Notes: generated by a model from the letters alone, not told the origin. A DNA stretch of 62,316 nt from Streptomyces malachitofuscus (GCF_014650055.1 NZ_BMUF01000019.1:1-62316), one strand, 5' to 3'; counted from the stretch's first letter, positions 1 through 8,350 are shown. Translations and numbers: made by a program.

Positions 1-73
1 CCGTGAGCTGCCCGACTTCACCTGGGAGCGCACCGACCGCGTCGACGCCCTGCGCAAGGCCGCGGGGCTGTAA
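1..73 (+). CDS. metK: S-adenosylmethionine synthase, C-terminal end only
   Basis: Only the last 23 codons (from base 2) and a TAA stop lie in the window. They end in a tail reading DFTWERTD followed by RVDALRKAAGL, which I recognise as the conserved C-terminus of actinobacterial MetK, the enzyme making S-adenosylmethionine from methionine and ATP. priA follows downstream on the same strand, the order familiar from Streptomyces. A strong hairpin follows the stop, so transcription probably ends here rather than running into priA. No active-site residues are present in this fragment, so the call rests on the tail sequence and the neighbour. Confidence 0.85.
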   Translation, partial: RELPDFTWERTDRVDALRKAAGL

Positions 74-90
74 CCCCACGCCGTCCCTCC

Positions 91-129
91 CGAGGCCCGG
101 CACCCCTCCCCAGGGGGTGCCGGGCCTCG
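91..129. terminator. Long-stem terminator after metK
   Basis: A perfect 16-bp inverted repeat (91-106 with 114-129) closes a 7-base loop 17 bases after the metK stop. There is no T-run, but GC-rich stems without T-tails are usual in Streptomyces. It separates metK from the tRNA-like RNA and priA. Confidence 0.8.
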
Positions 130-216
130 GCGCGTACCGGGCACGCCGCATATTCCGGTGCGGCGCCGCACGGACGCGCCCTACCCTCGCAGTGCGGCGG
201 CGCCGCGGCCCGGTGC

Positions 217-305
217 GAAGGGCAGGGATCCTTCCGGGTGACGACCCTCGCAGGTTCGAATCCTGCTGCCGGTCCAGGACCGGTATGGCCGAGCGGCCCA
301 AGGCA
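217..305 (+). ncRNA. Circularly permuted class-II tRNA-like RNA
   Basis: Read in order this stretch shows: an anticodon-arm-like hairpin (217-221 with 230-234), a 4-bp variable-arm hairpin (236-239 with 244-247), a canonical T-arm (GCAGG at 250-254, loop TTCGAAT, CCTGC at 262-266) and an acceptor 3' strand TGCCGGT (267-273) followed by CCA. After GG comes an acceptor 5' strand ACCGGTA (279-285), then T8 and G9 equivalents (286-287) and a D-arm of Ser/Leu type with paired GCC/GGC (288-290, 302-304) and the GG dinucleotide (295-296). All seven acceptor positions pair (one G-U). A normal tRNA has the D-arm half first, so the order is permuted, with a breakpoint near positions 26/27. The anticodon loop is not canonical: 8 nt, or 7 nt reading CAGGGAT with no U33. 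Size (87 nt without the GG joint) fits a class-II tRNA. Function is unknown. Confidence 0.6.
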
Positions 306-331
306 GATGCGCCTTCGGGCGTAGCTCCGTA

Positions 332-349
332 CCCGAGACCGACCTCGGG
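332..349 (+). terminator. Hairpin before priA, possible end of the tRNA-like transcript
   Basis: CCCGAG at 332-337 pairs with CTCGGG at 344-349 over a 6-base loop, 41 bases before the priA start. Just upstream, 308-313 and 318-323 form a 6-bp stem capped by a TTCG tetraloop. These may end or process the upstream RNA, or be part of the priA leader. No T-run follows. Confidence 0.35.
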
Positions 350-389
350 CCCGGCGCCGCTGTCGGTGGCGTTTGGTAAGAATGCAAGC

Positions 390-2537
390 GTGAGCAGCGA
401 CAACGGACCCGCGGACGGCGGCGCGGAGGGCGCCCCGCCCGAGCAGCTCGCGCTCATCCGGGAGAGCGTGCGCAAGGCCGCCGCGCCCCGCGCCAAGCCG
501 CGTACCTGGCGGGGCGCCGCACTCGCCAGGGAGCTGCCCGTCGCCCGCGTCCTCGTCGACAAGGGAGTGCTCCACCTCGACCGCTACTTCGACTACGCCG
601 TGCCCGAGGAGCTCGACGCCGACGCCCAGCCGGGCGTCCGGGTCCGGGTGCGGTTCGGCGCCGGCCGGCACCGGGTGCGCGAGGGCCGGCGCGAGGGCGG
701 CGGGCTGATCGACGGATTCCTCGTCGAGCGGCTCGCCGAGTCCGACTACGCCGGGCCCCTGGCGGCACTGGCCCAGGTCGTCTCCCCCGAGCGGGTGCTC
801 GACGAGGAACTGCTGGCCCTCGCCCGCGCCGTCGCCGACCGGTACGCGGGCAGCCTGGCCGATGTGCTCCAGCTCGCCGTGCCGCCGCGCAACGCCCGCG
901 CCGAGAAGCGGTCCTCGCCCGCCCCTCAGCCCCCGCCCCCGGCGCCCGCACCGGGCTCCTGGGAGCGGTACGAGCAGGGCCCCGCCTTCCTGGAGTCACT
1001 GGCCGCCGGCGGCGCCCCCCGGGCCGTGTGGAACGCGCTGCCCGGCTCGCAGTGGAGCGAGGAACTCGCCCGGGCCGTCGCGGCGACCCTGGCCTCCGGA
1101 CGCGGCGCGCTGCTCGTCCTGCCCGACGGACGGACCGTCGCCCGCGTGGACGCCGCCCTCACCGCGTTGCTGGGGGAGGGGCGGCACGCGGTCCTCACCG
1201 CCGACGCCGGCCCCGAGAAGCGGTACGCGCAGTGGCTCGCCGTACGGCGGGGATCCGTGCGGGCGGTCATCGGGACGCGGGCGGCGATGTTCGCGCCGGT
1301 GCGCGACCTCGGCCTGGTCGCCGTCTGGGACGACGGCGACGACAGCCACAGCGAGCAGCACGCCCCGCAACCGCATGCCCGCGAGGTGCTGCTGCTGAGG
1401 GCGGCGCAGGACAAGTGCGGCTTCCTGCTCGGCAGCTGGAGCTGCACCGTGGAGGCCGCCCAGCTCGTGGACACCGGATGGGCGCGACCGCTGGTCGCGG
1501 GGCGGGAGCGGGTACGGGCGGCCGCGCCGCTGGTGCGCACCGTGGGCGACCAGGATCTCGCGCGCGACGAGGCGGCCCGCGCGGCCCGGCTGCCGACGCT
1601 CGCCTGGCAGGCCGTCCGGGAGGGCCTGCGGCACGGACCGGTCCTCGTCCAGGTGCCCAGGCGGGGATACGTGCCGCGGATGGCGTGTGCCCACTGTCGC
1701 GCCCCGGCGCGCTGCCGGCACTGCTCCGGGCCGCTGGAGGCGCGGGGATCCGACGATCTGCTGTGCGGATGGTGCGGCCGCGAGGAGAACGGCTGGCACT
1801 GTCCCGACTGCGGAGGTTTCCGGCTCCGGGCCCAGGTCGTGGGGGCGCGCCGCACCGCCGAGGAGCTGGGCCGGGCCTTTCCCGCCGTTCCGGTGCGGAC
1901 CTCGGGCCGCGAGCACGTACTGGACACGGTGCCGGGGGCGCCCGCGCTGGTGGTCAGCACCCCCGGGGCGGAGCCGGTGGCCGAGGGCGGGTACGCCGCG
2001 GCGCTGCTGCTGGACGGGTGGGCGATGCTGGGCCGGCCCGATCTGCGGTCCGGGGAGGACGCGCTGCGCCGCTGGATCGGTGCCGCGGCGCTGGTCCGTC
2101 CCCAGTCGGCGGGGGGCACGGTCGTGGTGGTCGCGGAACCGACGCTGCGGCCGGTACAGGCGCTGGTGCGGTGGGACCCGGTCGGGCACGCGGTGCGGGA
2201 ACTGGCCGAGCGGGGGGAACTGGGCTTCCCGCCGGTGTCGCGGATGGCCGCGGTGTCGGGGCCGGGCGAGGCGGTGACGGAGTTCCTCCGCGCGGTCGAG
2301 TTGCCGGCGCGGGCGGAGATCCTCGGCCCGGTGCCCCTGCCGGTCACCGCGGCGGGCCGCCCGCGACGCCCGGGCGCGCCCCCGCCCGGGGAGCACTGGG
2401 ACCGGGCACTGATCCGGGTGCCCCCCGGCCACGGCGCCGCGCTGGCCGCAGCGCTCAAGACGGCGCAGGCGGCCCGTATGGCCCGAGGCGGCGGCACCCC
2501 CGTATGGGTCCGGATCGACCCGCTGGACATCGGCTGA
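390..2537 (+). CDS. priA: PriA-like primosomal protein N' lacking helicase motifs
   Basis: 715 aa from GTG; the reading frame is open further upstream but that part overlaps the tRNA-like RNA and is not PriA-like. PriA reloads the replicative helicase at stalled forks. The N-terminal DNA-binding part is recognisable (residues about 50-165), and a zinc-binding module with four Cys pairs is intact (C433/C436, C442/C445, C459/C462, C471/C474). The ATPase is not: the Walker A position reads ALPGSQWSE (about 216-224) with no GKT, and the DEEH box is replaced by WDDGDD (313-318). Actinobacterial PriA proteins are known to have lost detectable helicase motifs, so this is probably a structural fork-binding factor. 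It is likely monocistronic, with a terminator 33 bases after the stop. Confidence 0.9.
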   Translation: MSSDNGPADGGAEGAPPEQLALIRESVRKAAAPRAKPRTWRGAALARELPVARVLVDKGVLHLDRYFDYAVPEELDADAQPGVRVRVRFGAGRHRVREGRREGGGLIDGFLVERLAESDYAGPLAALAQVVSPERVLDEELLALARAVADRYAGSLADVLQLAVPPRNARAEKRSSPAPQPPPPAPAPGSWERYEQGPAFLESLAAGGAPRAVWNALPGSQWSEELARAVAATLASGRGALLVLPDGRTVARVDAALTALLGEGRHAVLTADAGPEKRYAQWLAVRRGSVRAVIGTRAAMFAPVRDLGLVAVWDDGDDSHSEQHAPQPHAREVLLLRAAQDKCGFLLGSWSCTVEAAQLVDTGWARPLVAGRERVRAAAPLVRTVGDQDLARDEAARAARLPTLAWQAVREGLRHGPVLVQVPRRGYVPRMACAHCRAPARCRHCSGPLEARGSDDLLCGWCGREENGWHCPDCGGFRLRAQVVGARRTAEELGRAFPAVPVRTSGREHVLDTVPGAPALVVSTPGAEPVAEGGYAAALLLDGWAMLGRPDLRSGEDALRRWIGAAALVRPQSAGGTVVVVAEPTLRPVQALVRWDPVGHAVRELAERGELGFPPVSRMAAVSGPGEAVTEFLRAVELPARAEILGPVPLPVTAAGRPRRPGAPPPGEHWDRALIRVPPGHGAALAAALKTAQAARMARGGGTPVWVRIDPLDIG

Positions 2538-2570
2538 GCGGGCCCCGCTCACCGTGCCGGTGGCGGGCGC

Positions 2571-2592
2571 GCCCCGCCCTCCCGGGCGGGGC
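2571..2592. terminator. Bidirectional terminator between priA and the HTH gene
   Basis: GCCCCGCCC (2571-2579) pairs perfectly with GGGCGGGGC (2584-2592) over a TCCC loop. It lies between two convergent genes and could serve both. Confidence 0.7.
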
Positions 2593-2621
2593 GTCCGGGA
2601 GGGCGGGAAAGGGGCGGCGGT

Positions 2622-3182
2622 TCAGCCGTTGCGAGGAGCGGGAAAGACCGCGGGGCGGGACTCGTCGCGGAGGGACGGGCTGCCGGCCGTGGGCTGGGTC
2701 GGCATGGAGCGGGCGGCGGGGACCGTCGGCACCGTGGAGACACCGGCACCCACATTGACCGTGCGGGTGCCCGACGACTCCGGCGTGCGCTCGGCTTCGG
2801 CGGTGGCGGTGGCGGACGACGTCTGGGCGGCGGCCGCACGACGGGCGCCGTAACGACGGTGCACCGCCTGCTTGGTGACTCCGAGCGCGGAGCCCACCGC
2901 GTCCCACGAGAAGCCCAGCGAGCGGTCGAAGTCCACGGCGGCGGTGACCAGGGTCTCGACACTGTCCCGCAGCTCCTGGGCGAGACGGACCGTCGGGGCG
3001 GGGGCGCGTCCGTAGACGACGAAGCCCGTGGAGGGGCCGGAGCGCCGCGGGCGGTAGACGTTGCCCAGCTGGGCGGTGAGGGTGCGCAGTGCGTCCACCT
3101 GCCGGCGGACCCGCTCGATGTCCCGCACCAGCAAGTGCAGGCTGGCCCGAGCCTGGGCGTCGTGGGTTGCGTGGTCGGCCAT
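2622..3182 (-). CDS. Conserved actinobacterial protein with a C-terminal HTH
   Basis: 186 aa from ATG 3182; an AGAGG motif lies about 9 bases upstream, and longer in-frame starts lack a good ribosome site. The N-terminal half is charged and helical. Residues about 95-115 (FSWDAVGSALGVTKQAVHRR) look like a helix-turn-helix for recognising DNA. The C-terminal third is low-complexity and Ala/Thr/Pro-rich, so probably disordered. I do not know a characterised homologue. It may be a small DNA-binding or sigma-like regulator, and the HTH is the only functional clue. It is convergent with priA and divergent from fmt. Confidence 0.75.
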   Translation of the reverse strand: MADHATHDAQARASLHLLVRDIERVRRQVDALRTLTAQLGNVYRPRRSGPSTGFVVYGRAPAPTVRLAQELRDSVETLVTAAVDFDRSLGFSWDAVGSALGVTKQAVHRRYGARRAAAAQTSSATATAEAERTPESSGTRTVNVGAGVSTVPTVPAARSMPTQPTAGSPSLRDESRPAVFPAPRNG

Positions 3183-3394
3183 GAACAAGCCTCTCGAACC
3201 GGCGTTGAAAGGAATGAGCCCGTTTCGGGGCCCGTGGTCAACTCTTTCTTGACCAACGCGTAGGCGCTCCACCGGTCACGGGGTGGGGGCGTGGCGGCAT
3301 ATGCGTACGCCCCCGCGCAGATGTGCCCGGCGTTCGCCGTGGGGGCCTCTCGCCGTCGGCGGCCGTCCCTGTGTGGGGGTGCGGCCCCGGCCCA

Positions 3395-3400
3395 TAGACT
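3395..3400 (+). promoter_or_regulatory. Possible -10 box for fmt
   Basis: TAGACT at 3395-3400, 47 bases before the fmt ATG, matches the HrdB -10 pattern. I see no convincing -35 at 17-18 bases, so the site is tentative. Confidence 0.35.
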
Positions 3401-3447
3401 GGTGCGCTGTCCCTGGACGCCCCCGCCCGAGAGGCCACACGCACCCC

Positions 3448-4380
3448 ATGAAGCTCGTCTTCGCCGGTACCCCCGAGGTCGCCGTTCCCTCCCTGGACGC
3501 TCTTCTCGCCTCCGGGCGGCACGAGGTGGCGGCCGTCGTCACGCGGCCCGACGCGCCCGCCGGACGCGGGCGCAGGATGGTCGCCTCGCCCGTCGCCGAG
3601 CGCGCGGAGGAGGCCGGGATCGAGGTGCTGAAGCCGGTCAGGCCCAAGGACCCCGACTTCCTCGAGCGGCTCAAGGAGATCGCGCCGGACTGCTGCCCCG
3701 TCGTGGCCTACGGCGCCCTGCTGCCCCGGGCCGCCCTCGACATCCCGGCCCGGGGCTGGGTCAACCTGCACTTCTCGCTGCTGCCCGCCTGGCGCGGCGC
3801 CGCGCCCGTGCAGCACGCCATCATGGCCGGCGACGAGATCACCGGCGCCGCCACCTTCCTCATCGAGGAGGGCCTCGACTCCGGACCCGTCTACGGCACC
3901 GTCACCGAGGAGATCCGCCCCACCGACACCAGCGGCGACCTGCTCACCCGGCTCGCCTTCGCCGGCGCCGGTCTGCTCGCCGCGACCATGGACGGCATCG
4001 AGGACGGCACCCTGAAGGCCGTGCCGCAGCCCGCCGAGGGCGTCAGCCTGGCCCCCAAGGTCACCGTCGAGGACGCCCGCGTCGACTGGAACACCCCGGC
4101 GCTGCGCGTGGACCGGGTGGTGCGCGGCTGTACACCCGCCCCCGGTGCGTGGACCACCTTCCGGGGCGAGCGGCTGAAGATCGTCCAGGCCGCGCCCGTG
4201 CCGGACATGACCGAGCTCGCGCCCGGACAGCTGTCCGTCGGCAAGAACAACGTGTACGTGGGCACCGCCTCGTACGCCGTCGAACTGCTGTGGGTGCAGG
4301 CGCAGGGCAAGAAGCCGATGCGGGCGGCGGACTGGGCGCGCGGGGCGCGGATCACCGCCGGGGAGACCGTCGGCGCCTGA
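3448..4380 (+). CDS. fmt: Methionyl-tRNA formyltransferase
   Basis: 310 aa. It transfers the formyl group of 10-formyl-tetrahydrofolate to the amino group of Met-tRNAfMet before initiation. The catalytic residues are in place at E. coli numbering: N106 and H108 in the NLHFSLLP stretch, with the SLLPxWRGAAPV signature following, and D144 in GLDSGPVY. The C-terminal OB-like tRNA-binding domain (about 205-310) is present and the length is normal. The ATG start gives the standard MKLVFAGTP N-terminus; longer frames run into the divergent gene's promoter. It is followed after 67 bp by rsmB, and the pair probably forms a translation-related operon (a def-fmt-rsmB order is common elsewhere). Confidence 0.97.
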   Translation: MKLVFAGTPEVAVPSLDALLASGRHEVAAVVTRPDAPAGRGRRMVASPVAERAEEAGIEVLKPVRPKDPDFLERLKEIAPDCCPVVAYGALLPRAALDIPARGWVNLHFSLLPAWRGAAPVQHAIMAGDEITGAATFLIEEGLDSGPVYGTVTEEIRPTDTSGDLLTRLAFAGAGLLAATMDGIEDGTLKAVPQPAEGVSLAPKVTVEDARVDWNTPALRVDRVVRGCTPAPGAWTTFRGERLKIVQAAPVPDMTELAPGQLSVGKNNVYVGTASYAVELLWVQAQGKKPMRAADWARGARITAGETVGA

Positions 4381-4447
4381 CGCCCCGGCGATCGCCACGA
4401 CGTAGGCTGGACCGCGCACTTCACCTCACCTCCGGAGCACCTTTTTC

Positions 4448-5866
4448 GTGAGCGACCAGCCCCGTCGGCCCCGCAAGCCCGCCAAGCCCTACCGCCGGCC
4501 CAAGAAGGACCCCGTCCGCATCCTCGCCTTCGAGGCCCTGCGGGCCGTGGACGAGCGGGACGCGTACGCCAACCTCGTCCTGCCCCCGCTGCTGCGCAAG
4601 GCGCGCGAGGGCGGCGACTTCGACGCCAGGGACGCCGCCCTCGCCACCGAGCTGGTGTACGGCACCCTGCGCCGCCAGGGGACGTACGACGCGGTCATCG
4701 CGGCCTGTGTCGACCGGCCGCTGCGCGACGTGGACCCGCCGGTGCTGGACGTGCTCGGCCTCGGCGCGCACCAGCTGCTCGGCACGCGGATCCCGACGCA
4801 CGCCGCGGTGTCCGCCACCGTGGAACTGGCCCGGGTGGTGCTCGGCGACGGACGGGCCAAGTTCGTCAACGCGGTCCTGCGCAGGATCGCGCAGGACGAT
4901 CTCGACGGCTGGCTGGAGCGGGTCGCGCCGCCCTACGACGAGGACCCCGAGGACCACCTCGCGGTCGTGCACTCGCACCCCCGGTGGGTCGTCTCCGCGC
5001 TGTGGGACTCCCTGGGCGGTGACCGTGCCGGCATCGAGGAGCTGCTGCGGGCGGACAACGAACGGCCCGAGGTGACGCTCGTCGCCCGCCCCGGCCGGGC
5101 GACCACGACCGAACTGCTCGACGAGGAGGCCGCCGTTCCCGGCCGCTGGTCGCCCCACGCGGTGCGGCTGACCGAGGGCGGGGAGCCGGGCGCCGTCCCG
5201 GCCGTGGCCGAGGGCCGGGCCGGGGTCCAGGACGAGGGCAGCCAGCTGGTCGCCCTCGCGCTCGCCGACGCCCCCGTCGAGGGCCGTGACCGGCTGTGGC
5301 TCGACGGGTGTGCCGGGCCCGGCGGCAAGGCCGCGCTGCTCGGGGCGCTCGCCGCCGAGCGCGGCGCCGTGCTGCTGGCCTCCGAGAAGCAGCCGCACCG
5401 GGCCGGGCTGGTGGCGAAGGCACTCGCCGGGAACCCCGGGCCGTACCAGGTCGTCGCCGCCGACGGGACACGCCCCGCGTGGCGCCCCGGAAGCTTCGAC
5501 CGCGTGCTGGTCGACGTGCCGTGCACCGGTCTCGGCGCCCTGCGGCGACGGCCCGAGGCCCGCTGGCGGCGCCGCCCGGAGGACCTAGACGGCTTCGCGC
5601 CCCTGCAGCGGGGGCTGCTGCGCACCGCCCTGGAGTCCGTGCGGGTCGGCGGTGTCGTCGGCTACGCCACCTGTTCGCCGCACCTCGCGGAGACCCGGGC
5701 CGTGGTCGCCGACCTCCTCAAGCAGTTCCCTGCCGCCGACCTGATCGACGCCCGGCCGCTGCTGCCCGGCGTACCGCACCTGGGCGAGGGCCCCGACGTC
5801 CAGCTCTGGCCCCACCTGCACGGAACCGACGCGATGTACCTGGCCCTCATCCGCCGCACCGGCTGA
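4448..5866 (+). CDS. rsmB: 16S rRNA (cytosine-967-C5)-methyltransferase RsmB
   Basis: 472 aa from GTG. The N-terminal NusB-like RNA-binding domain covers about 15-160 and the SAM-dependent Rossmann fold about 235-470. Both cysteines of the m5C mechanism are present: C359 in PCTG (motif IV, covalent release) and C409 in TCS (motif VI, nucleophile), 50 residues apart as in the E. coli enzyme. The glycine-rich SAM motif reads DGCAGPGGKAALL. The extended basic N-terminus (RRPRKPAKPYRRPKK) is typical of actinobacterial versions. It lies downstream of fmt and methylates C967 of 16S rRNA in the assembling small subunit. Confidence 0.95.
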   Translation: MSDQPRRPRKPAKPYRRPKKDPVRILAFEALRAVDERDAYANLVLPPLLRKAREGGDFDARDAALATELVYGTLRRQGTYDAVIAACVDRPLRDVDPPVLDVLGLGAHQLLGTRIPTHAAVSATVELARVVLGDGRAKFVNAVLRRIAQDDLDGWLERVAPPYDEDPEDHLAVVHSHPRWVVSALWDSLGGDRAGIEELLRADNERPEVTLVARPGRATTTELLDEEAAVPGRWSPHAVRLTEGGEPGAVPAVAEGRAGVQDEGSQLVALALADAPVEGRDRLWLDGCAGPGGKAALLGALAAERGAVLLASEKQPHRAGLVAKALAGNPGPYQVVAADGTRPAWRPGSFDRVLVDVPCTGLGALRRRPEARWRRRPEDLDGFAPLQRGLLRTALESVRVGGVVGYATCSPHLAETRAVVADLLKQFPAADLIDARPLLPGVPHLGEGPDVQLWPHLHGTDAMYLALIRRTG

Positions 5867-5945
5867 CGACCCGCCCGGCACGACGGGCCGAGGCGCCGGG
5901 CGATCGGCCGGTCCCGGCAGGGCGGATCAGGTGGCCGGACGGGGC

Positions 5946-6098
5946 GGCCTCTGCGGGGTGTGTCCGGGTGCGTGGGGCGGTCGGCGCGCCTGCCGGGGTG
6001 TGCTCGGCTGGTCCCGGCGGGGTGGGAGCGGGTGGCTGGGTGGGTTGGCCTCTGTGGGGTGTGTTCGGGTGCGTGGGGCGGTCGGCGCGCCTGCCGGG
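5946..6098 (+). repeat. Direct repeat, two 52-bp copies 101 bp apart, in the rsmB-rpe gap
   Basis: The 440-bp gap between rsmB and rpe (5867-6306) has no credible gene. Bases 5946-5997 and 6047-6098 are near-identical (two C/T differences), and both start GGCCTCTG and end in CGCGCCTGCCGGG. The DNA is unusually G-rich on this strand, with runs such as GGGTGGCTGGGTGGG near 6030. No riboswitch or clear promoter was found; a weak CAGTCT about 12 bases before rpe is the only -10-like site. Confidence 0.75.
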
Positions 6099-6306
6099 TG
6101 TGGTCGGCCGGGCCCCGTAGGGCGTGATCGGGGGGAACCGGGCGACGGCTGTCCGCCGTGGCCCGGTGGCGGGGCGGGGACAACAGGGGTGTTCCGGGGT
6201 GGAACCGGCAGGGTGCGGGGCGCCTGTGTGGACGTGACCGGCCGCGGCGGGGTCCGTCACGCGGACCGATGCGGGCAACCCCCGCGGGACATGGCAGTCT
6301 TGGTGC

Positions 6307-6993
6307 ATGGCCCCGCAGATCAGCCCCAGCATCCTGTCCGCCGACTTCTCCCGCCTCGCGGACGAGGCGAAGGCGGTCGAGGGAGCCGACTGGCTCCACG
6401 TCGACGTCATGGACAACCACTTCGTCCCGAACCTCACGCTCGGCGTGCCGGTCGTGGAGTCGCTGGCCCGTGCGACCGACACTCCGCTGGACTGCCATCT
6501 GATGATCGAGGCCCCCGACCGGTGGGCGCCCCAGTACGTGGAAGCCGGGGCCGGCTCCGTCACCTTCCACGTCGAGGCGGCCACCGCGCCCGTGCGGCTC
6601 GCCCGGGAGATCCGGGCCAAGGGCGCCCGCGCCTCCATGGCGCTGCGGCCGGCCACCCCCATCGAGCCGTACGAGGATCTGCTGCCCGAGCTGGACATGC
6701 TGCTGATCATGACGGTTGAGCCCGGCTTCGGCGGGCAGGCGTTCCTCGACATCATGCTGCCGAAGATCCGCCGCACCCGTGAGCTGATCCGCAAGCATGG
6801 GCTGGAGCTCTGGCTCCAGGTCGACGGCGGTGTCTCGGCGTCCACCATCGAGCGGTGCGCGGACGCCGGCGCCGATGTCTTCGTCGCGGGTTCCGCCGTG
6901 TACGGGGCATCGGACCCGGCCGAGGCGGTACGTGCATTGCGCAACCGGGCGGAGGCCGCGACGGCCAAGGCATCGTGGGCATGCGACCACTGA
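6307..6993 (+). CDS. rpe: Ribulose-phosphate 3-epimerase
   Basis: 228 aa, a full-length TIM barrel that interconverts ribulose 5-phosphate and xylulose 5-phosphate in the pentose-phosphate pathway. Metal ligands and catalytic acids are visible: H31 and D33 in LHVDVMD, H64 in CHLMIE, D173 in QVDGGV. The flexible loop MTVEPGFGGQ (135-144) and the phosphate-binding GSAVYG near the C-terminus are intact. There is no clear ribosome site before the ATG and a -10-like CAGTCT sits close upstream, so the transcript may be nearly leaderless. A regulator of the sugar-sensing SorC family follows 102 bp downstream, which fits a sugar-phosphate context. Confidence 0.96.
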   Translation: MAPQISPSILSADFSRLADEAKAVEGADWLHVDVMDNHFVPNLTLGVPVVESLARATDTPLDCHLMIEAPDRWAPQYVEAGAGSVTFHVEAATAPVRLAREIRAKGARASMALRPATPIEPYEDLLPELDMLLIMTVEPGFGGQAFLDIMLPKIRRTRELIRKHGLELWLQVDGGVSASTIERCADAGADVFVAGSAVYGASDPAEAVRALRNRAEAATAKASWACDH

Positions 6994-7095
6994 GCGTCAG
7001 GAACATGAACGGCGCCCGGCAGGGCTGATCGACCGCGCCGGATCTGCAAGGATGAACGGCGAATCCAGAGTGTGAACAGCAGTGAGGAGATCGCC

Positions 7096-8115
7096 GTGTC
7101 GGGTATGTCGGCGGGCCGGTCAGCCATGCGGATGGGACCCGCTGAGCTGGTGCAGGCGGCGGCCATGGCCCGCCGCTTCTACCTCGAGGGCAAGTCCAAG
7201 ATCCAGATCGCCGAGGAGTTCGGCGTCAGCCGCTTCAAGGTGGCCCGGGTCCTGGAGACCGCCCTCGAGCGGGATCTCGTACGGATCGAGATCCGTGTGC
7301 CGGCCGAGCTGGACGCCGAGCGCTCCGACGCGCTCCGCGCCCGCTACGGGCTCAGGCACGCCGTCGTGGTCGAGTCCCCGGCCGAGGCCGAGGAGACGCC
7401 CGACCCCGAGAACCTGGGAGAGGTGGCCGCCGACCTGCTCGGCGAGCTGGTCAACGAAGGAGATGTGCTGGGTCTGGCCTGGGGCCGGTCCACCATCCAC
7501 ATGGCGGCGGCCCTGGACCGGCTGCCGCCCTGCACCGTCGTGCAGCTGACGGGTGTGTACGACGCCGGGACCGCCGAGCGCGGCTCGGTGGAGGCGGTGC
7601 GGCGCGCCGCGCAGGTGTCGGGCGGCGACGCCCACCCCATCTACGCGCCGATGCTGCTGCCCGACGCGGCCACCGCGGAGGCGCTGCGCCACCAGACCGG
7701 GATCGCGCGGGCCTTCGAGTACTTCGACAAGGTCACGGTCGCCTGTGTCTCCATCGGCTCCTGGGAGCCGGGCATCTCGACCGTGCACGACATGCTCAGC
7801 GACGAGGAACGGGCGCACTACGCCTCCCTGGGCGTCGCCGCGGAGATGTCCGCGCACCTCTTCGACGCCGAGGGACGCCGGGTCGGCCGGGACCTCGGAG
7901 AGCGGTGCATCACCGTGAAGACGGACCAGCTCCGCCGGGTCCCCGAGGTCGTCGCGATCGCCGGCGGACAGCGCAAGGGGCCCGCGATCGACGCCGTACT
8001 GCGCTCCGGTCTCGTCACCAGCCTGGTGACGGACACGTCGGCTGCGGACTACCTGATGACGGCGGGGCCGACCCCGCGCTCCGCCCTCAACCGCGCGGAT
8101 CCCGACGGCGCCTGA
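7096..8115 (+). CDS. SorC/CggR-type sugar-binding transcriptional regulator
   Basis: 339 aa from GTG 7096, chosen because GAGGAGA lies 6 bases upstream; an in-frame GTG at 7072 lacks such a site. The N-terminal HTH is at about 33-53 (KSKIQIAEEFGVSRFKVARVL). The rest is the sugar-phosphate isomerase-like effector domain of the SorC family, with a GLAWGRS loop and a C-terminal SLVTDTSAADYL. Family members respond to phosphorylated sugars and control carbohydrate operons. Its place after rpe suggests a pentose-phosphate or related effector, which is inference. A 22-bp terminator closes the unit. Confidence 0.9.
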   Translation: MSGMSAGRSAMRMGPAELVQAAAMARRFYLEGKSKIQIAEEFGVSRFKVARVLETALERDLVRIEIRVPAELDAERSDALRARYGLRHAVVVESPAEAEETPDPENLGEVAADLLGELVNEGDVLGLAWGRSTIHMAAALDRLPPCTVVQLTGVYDAGTAERGSVEAVRRAAQVSGGDAHPIYAPMLLPDAATAEALRHQTGIARAFEYFDKVTVACVSIGSWEPGISTVHDMLSDEERAHYASLGVAAEMSAHLFDAEGRRVGRDLGERCITVKTDQLRRVPEVVAIAGGQRKGPAIDAVLRSGLVTSLVTDTSAADYLMTAGPTPRSALNRADPDGA

Positions 8116-8132
8116 CGGCGGCCGACGGGTGA

Positions 8133-8184
8133 GGACAGGGCCCGTCCCGGAACCGGTGACACGGTTCCGGGACGGGCCCTGTCC
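8133..8184. terminator. 22-bp perfect-stem terminator
   Basis: Bases 8133-8154 are perfectly complementary to 8163-8184 around an 8-base loop, 17 bases after the regulator's stop. It is one of the longest stems in the window and a strong insulator before guaB1. Confidence 0.9.
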
Positions 8185-8350
8185 CCTTCCGCGCGGCGGC
8201 TCTTGGAGGATTCTCCGAGCAGGGCGCTGACCAGCTTGGACGATGCTCCCGGGGCTGGCGTTCCGGTCGACATGGGACAATGAAGTACGTGCTCTTCCCC
8301 CTGGCTGACCTGTCCGGGGGCCACCTCTGATCGACTGGGATGTGCAGCAC

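Noticed and set aside
200..350. Permuted tmRNA or ordinary tRNA gene
   Set aside because: No tag reading frame and no continuous tRNA in normal order; only the permuted order pairs.
181..387. 68-codon minus-strand frame across the tRNA-like region
   Set aside because: It is antisense to the tRNA-like structure and follows its arms; no ribosome site or coding signature.
926..2552. Long minus-strand frames opposite priA (over 500 codons)
   Set aside because: GC-rich third-position shadows; no recognisable domain, and the plus frame is PriA.
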